In this document: piece by piece, positions 11,451-46,082 of the stretch
Layout of the letters: each line of letters opens with the position of its first letter
How positions within the stretch are numbered: the stretch's first letter is position 1
Assembly: GCF_000003815.2 (NCBI RefSeq)
Contig: NC_049985.1
Location: forward strand, 23,988,278 to 24,034,359
Origin: Branchiostoma floridae
Lineage: Eukaryota; Chordata; Leptocardii; Amphioxiformes; Branchiostomatidae
Length of the DNA: 46,082 nucleotides
Direction: 5' to 3'
The notes under the pieces: generated by a model
Told to the model about the DNA's origin: nothing
The model's input: the letters and a program-made list of their open reading frames with translations, nothing else
The model's database searches: none
Position numbers and translations under genes: made by a program

Positions 11451-11897
11451 AAATGCACGCAAATTAGCATTATTAATGAGGACCGCATCAAATGCAAAGG
11501 CAGACTTAAGTATCAATAACACACCATCTTAGGTTTACATTTTGTTTAATAGCCATGAGCATAACGGAAATTCTCTCTTCAAACAGTTATCCAATAAAAT
11601 CACATTATAACGTTATTTTTACGTCCAAATACGTCATAACGATACGAAAATTACAAGAAAATTGAAACTTTGAATCATACAAAACAGTTACGTTACAAAG
11701 TGAGCAAACTAATGCCGTAGACTGAAAAAAATGTCGATAATGGTTACGAATGTCATAAAATATCAAGGTCTATTCCAAGGTCAAAGAAGAAGATGAGAAA
11801 AGACACAAATAAAGAATCTATCGTTCTGTATATCATACTCTTTGTTTAGCCTTTTGTTCAACCTTCCTGACCACTAGAGTTTATAATAAAGACAAAT

Positions 11898-11903
11898 TTT
11901 ATT
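11898..11903 (-). terminator. Candidate poly(A) signal for the GH31 gene
   Basis: AATAAA on the minus strand about 205 bases after the stop codon. It is the first clear hexamer seen downstream; usage is not shown. Confidence 0.35.
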
Positions 11904-12108
11904 ATGCCAAACTTTTTTTCTTCGCAAGCTCGCATTAATTTTGGAGCTCTAGATGATGTCATCCATGTTATCGAATCAACTCTTGGCCTTGCTTGACAAT
12001 GTATACATGTATCAGTAATATATGTATTTAGCTGTGACCTGTACTTAACCGGTGGGGATATATGTAGTCATAAAGGTCGTACATTATTCATTACATAGCT
12101 GTTCGATA

Positions 12109-42212
<30,104 letters not shown>

Positions 42213-42329
42213 CGTGTTGCTGTGTCAGTATGTTCTGAAAAGGAAGGTGAACATGTTACGGTGACCTTTACAACTGGTGTATTATAAAGAAGAAGAGTAT
42301 CTGATGGCGAACAACATACAACACAGAGT

Positions 42330-42790
42330 GGCTGTAACTAAACTCGGATTAGTTGTCACAAGTTGTATATCGAAACTGGAAGGCACAACCGCACCCCTCT
42401 GCAGCATAGAATCTGCCAATTTTGTGATCTACAACAGGTAGAAGATGAACAGCATTTTATCTTACATTGTAAATTGTATCATAAGGAACGAATTGCGCTT
42501 TATGAACATATCAGAAAAGAGTTCCCATATTTTAAACATTTTAATGCAACGGATAAATTTCTATTTTTGATGCGCCTAGATAAACCTTGTATATCACACA
42601 TTATCTGTTCCTATATCTACACTTGTACAAAGAAGCGAGAAGATGTCGACCATCCTGTTAGCCTAGTACCTTCAATTAGTTAAATTGTATCTTGTTGTCT
42701 CTGCATATGTCTGTTATGTCTGTTATCAGTGACCTGTACCTAGCCAATCGAGGCATGAATGTACAATAAAGGTTTTCATTCAATTAATTG
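42330..42790 (+). mobile_element. LINE 3' fragment with C-terminal zinc-knuckle region
   Basis: Encodes YIETGRHNRTPLQHRICQFC, EDEQHFILHCKLYHKER and TDKFLFLMR, the cysteine-rich C-terminus common in animal non-LTR retrotransposons. A frameshift near 42345 separates it from TKL. The 3' tail contains AATAAA and ends near ttcattcaattaattg. It sits just upstream of GH31 exon 1. Confidence 0.75.
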
Positions 42791-44086
42791 TGTTTGTCAT
42801 CCAATCCCTTCGACTCAGATAACAGATGTACACTATCTACATTCAGAAATAAAGCTTAAATCGCATTTTTTTTATAATTCATGCAAATGAGGTCCTCGCT
42901 TGTATGAGAAACTTTCTATGATGTTCACCTGTGCATAAATTCAAAACTCGACAAGTAAGAAATTCCTGTCATCAAGATTTCTTCACTGCTGGTTACGAGG
43001 CCTGGTCATAAATATTGGACATTCATATGAACCAACATTCCTGCGGACACATTCCTGTACAATTCCTAGAATTATTGCAGACTGAACACAATACTCGCCC
43101 TGAGGCGTCGCCAAAAACAGCATTTGTGTACTAAGTTAGCAATCGTACAACGATCGCATATGCCTTATGTGACCGCGCCCTAATGCCTGATTTGCGTACT
43201 ACAGGGCTGACGTCAGAGTTGCGTTGCGCGGTAGAGGGCAAAAAATGGGAAGACGATTTGGGTGTGACTTAAAATCCTTGAAAATCCTTCTTTTCCTTGA
43301 AAATTTTTGCCCAATCTGGAGACTTTTTGAGTTAGAAGAGACAGGTAGGGTCTAAGCTTTCCTGTTTGGGTCAAAATTTGTTCAGTTCAGCAGTTCAGCT
43401 GGTGTAAGGACAGGTTTTAGTTGTAGGGTGCTACTGGTTGTATCAGGAGGGAAAATGGGTCAAAGGTGAGGTTTCTTTCATAGAGCGAGCTTCTCTCGGA
43501 GAATGAGCCAAACAACCCTCTGTTTTCTTTGAATGCTTATAAACTAGACCCAAGTGACTTTCTGGTGGAGAAGAATTTTAAAGATTGAACAAGTGACCGT
43601 AGGTAACATAGTCTGTGACGTCGGTCTGGTATATGTTGGTTGTTTTGTCTTCTTTGGTGTGTGACGTTGTGCTTATATCCTATATGATTCTTTTCATGGT
43701 GTTAGATATATCGTTGTATCTAAAGTTGCCTAATATTTCTGTGTCATGTGAATCTTACTAAACAGGTATGGATTGTGAGATAACATGTGGCCAAAGTCAA
43801 AAAGATATGGTGACGATAAGTTACCGGATGGTCTACTCTAATACACAGGCACATTCACACACAGACACACCTACAAGACCGACAGGCAGACTGACAAACG
43901 CACCAAGTATTAACATGTTTCTGTTATGGACGTAATAAGTATGAAGCACGGAATAGGACCTTGATGTTTCTTAGTCGAAGTCCGGGAATATAATATGGCT
44001 AAACTTCATTTGGGACGAGAATTCTTACACGCTTCATTGCAAACGGCGACAGGAGGTATTTGATTGACAGGGTCATTAGTGGAACA
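42791..44086. other. Region upstream of the GH31 gene
   Basis: Must contain the GH31 5' untranslated exon and promoter if these are nearby, but no convincing TATA-donor pair was found. A half MITE (43134-43184) is present. Confidence 0.4.
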
Positions 44087-44089
44087 TTA

Positions 44090-45158
44090 AGCCCCGGTCA
44101 CAAAGCGCGTACGATTCCTTGCGATTCCTTCCGATGCGCAGGATAATCGCAGTGCGACGTAAGTCGGAAGAAAATCGGAAGCAATGGTTTAAGTATATGA
44201 AGCCGTGGTCACAAAGCGCGTAGTGGATCGTACGATGAGGTCATAAGAGCGTGCCTGTGTCAATCGCAGTGAATCATAGTAAATCGGGGAGCGTCGTATG
44301 GCGAAAAATAGAGCTGAAATGGATTTTGAACATGTTCAAAATTTCGCTATCGTCGTAAGGTTTTATTTGCCCCCATAGCAGAGTTCATTACGGCAATTTT
44401 TGTCTACTGATGAGGTTATAGATTTATGATTTTTTAGTATGTTGTGATGGTTTCAGTTTTACCTGATATTGTCGATATTGACGAAAAGGGGAAATATATC
44501 AGTCGCAACTGCCACAGTCGCAACCAGAGAACAGCGCGTCACGCACAGGTGATGCAGACAATAGTTTGATCGCTTCATGCACGTGAGTTTATAATTAGAT
44601 CAAATCTCAGCTCTCGTCGGTCTTGGCACTCTTGGGTCAGTTTACCATAATCGTAATAACCATGGGGACAACTCGAACATAAAGGCAGGCTCTATGAGTC
44701 GGAAATATATATGATATAATGCTTATCATTTGATTTTTGTATGATGGCATCTTTTTGTTGATAGCATATCATGATACGATCTTCGACAGAGCCTGACACG
44801 TAGAGCCGGCAAGCAGGCCGAGATAACCATACCAGTACTCACGCTTGATTTGAACTTTTGCTTGTAATACTGTTGTCATGGTCTTTTTCAATTTATTTTT
44901 ACAGTTAAAGATATTATAGGAAGGTATTTAACAGCTACGTCCACATGTTTGTTGGTTAAAGAAGCACAAAAGCGGTCAGACGGCTATACAGAAGAGACAC
45001 AAGTGAAAAATCGTGCGACGCTGGAAAAATTTTGAACACCATCCGATGCGTTGCGATGGCTTGCGATGCTTATGATTTTGTTGCGATGTACTGCGCTCAT
45101 CGTACGATATGCGGAATAGTCCATCGCAAGGAATCGTACGCGCTTTGTGACCGGGGCT
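44090..45158. mobile_element. Harbinger-like non-autonomous element with TTA target duplications
   Basis: Inverted ends agccccggtcacaaagcgcg and, at the right, cgcgctttgtgaccggggct; TTA flanks both sides (44087-44089 and 45159-45161), as in PIF/Harbinger. Length 1069 bp. The terminal motif ggtcacaaagcgcgta recurs as a direct copy at 44208-44223. No transposase frame. Confidence 0.8.
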
Positions 45159-45289
45159 TTAGATGTCGGTTCCCATGTCCCACATACGACAACACACAGC
45201 TGTTGATGATGAACTGTGCGATAAGTTTTTAACTAGTGTGAAGCCATAAGGTATCATGACACAGTGTTAATGGGTGAATCCCGGGGTCC

Positions 45290-46082
45290 ATGATGCTGGT
45301 ACATAAAGTAGTACGGATAAACTTGTTGAATAAGAGGTAGAAAGCAAACGCGCGTAAAATTCTTGCACATATCGCGCATCTGCTTAACTATACCCAATTA
45401 CCTCAACGGGCACCATATGCAGACATGGGCCAATCCACTGTGAAACGTACAATTTGCAGGGGTGATTTCTGAAATTATTACATACATAATAAAAACAGCT
45501 GCCGAAAAAATAAAACACCTTGCATCATCGTCCAACTATGTGTAGAGAACCTGCCAAACCACAAACGTATGCGACAACGGGAACATGCAGATATAGATGC
45601 GAACGTGCGTTACATTGACGACCAGAGAACATCACGCGTCTGCTTGCAATATCTCAATTACAGCATGACCCATATACAGGGGATCTGGACTAATACACCG
45701 AAAGATGAACATTTTGTAGGGGTGTTATTTTTATTGCGTCCCTAATAAAACCAACTGCCGCAAAAACAACCAAAAAAAACAACGTGCATCATCGTCAACC
45801 TCAGTGCAGATGACCTGCCAAACAACGTACGTATGCGACAACGGGAACATGCAGATACCGATGCGAACGCGAATAACTTTGATGATCAGGTAACACCACG
45901 CATCTGCTTGACAAATTCCAATGACACCATGACCCACATACAGAGGATCTGGACCAAAACACCGCAAGACGAACAAATTGTAGGGGTGTTATTTTTATAA
46001 AATCCATAATAAAACCACCTGCCGCAAAAAAAAGTTCACGTGCATCATCGTCAACCTCAGTACAAAGGACCTGCCAAACCAC
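45290..46082. repeat. Satellite-like tandem repeat, period about 256 bp, runs off the window
   Basis: Landmarks gcatcatcgtc at about 45522, 45785 and 46041, and tgtaggggtgttatttttat at 45715 and 45979, set the period. A more diverged unit precedes (45350-45520). Only the left edge is seen. Confidence 0.85.

Noticed and set aside
45731-46082. Minus-strand open frames sharing VWQVICTEVDDDAR
   Set aside because: They repeat with the satellite period and show no protein family features.

Overview
The window is animal genomic DNA, best explained as a lancelet (Branchiostoma) or similar invertebrate deuterostome. This is inferred from intron-rich genes with GT-AG introns, a vertebrate-like glycoside hydrolase family 31 (GH31) gene with a trefoil domain, a C2H2 zinc-finger gene, a membrane NHL-repeat gene, and dense small DNA transposons, Penelope-like remnants and LINE pieces. 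No prokaryotic signal was seen. One run of 290 Ns lies at 32378-32667.

Layout. (1) 1-4083 is repeats, dominated by a foldback structure (about 715-3270) that carries a deleted mariner element. (2) 4084-8423, plus strand, holds the last three exons of a gene for a single-pass membrane protein with an N-glycosylated Ser/Thr-rich stalk and a six-bladed NHL propeller; the splice phases match. Its stop codon sits in the first unit of a minisatellite that continues downstream. (3) 8424-12108 is intergenic, with two minisatellite families, LINE remnants and short repeats. (4) 12109-42212, minus strand, is a complete 25-exon GH31 alpha-glucosidase gene. Every splice phase joins and the product is 946 residues: signal peptide, P-type trefoil, GH31 barrel with WIDMNE nucleophile motif, and a hydrophobic C-terminal tail that looks like a GPI-anchor signal. 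(5) Inside its intron 16, on the opposite strand, lies a 12-finger C2H2 gene (26013-27197). A probable TATA promoter plus non-coding first exon for it, upstream, has been duplicated in tandem around an exact 312-bp copy of sequence from 3 kb away. (6) Other GH31 introns carry a 5'-truncated LINE with an open reverse transcriptase frame (intron 19), a hAT element with perfect 8-bp target duplications (intron 12), a 700-bp CTGT/CTGC microsatellite, a TG microsatellite, Penelope-derived palindromes with hammerhead-ribozyme-like cores, and pogo-like MITEs. (7) 42213-46082 is upstream of the GH31 gene: a LINE 3' fragment, a Harbinger-like element with TTA target duplications, and a roughly 256-bp satellite running off the right edge.

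The three host genes have no evident pathway link. The GH31 enzyme is predicted to act at the cell surface on alpha-linked glucose chains; the NHL protein is also a predicted surface glycoprotein; the zinc-finger protein is a predicted nuclear DNA binder. Functions come from reading motifs by eye; no database search was possible.
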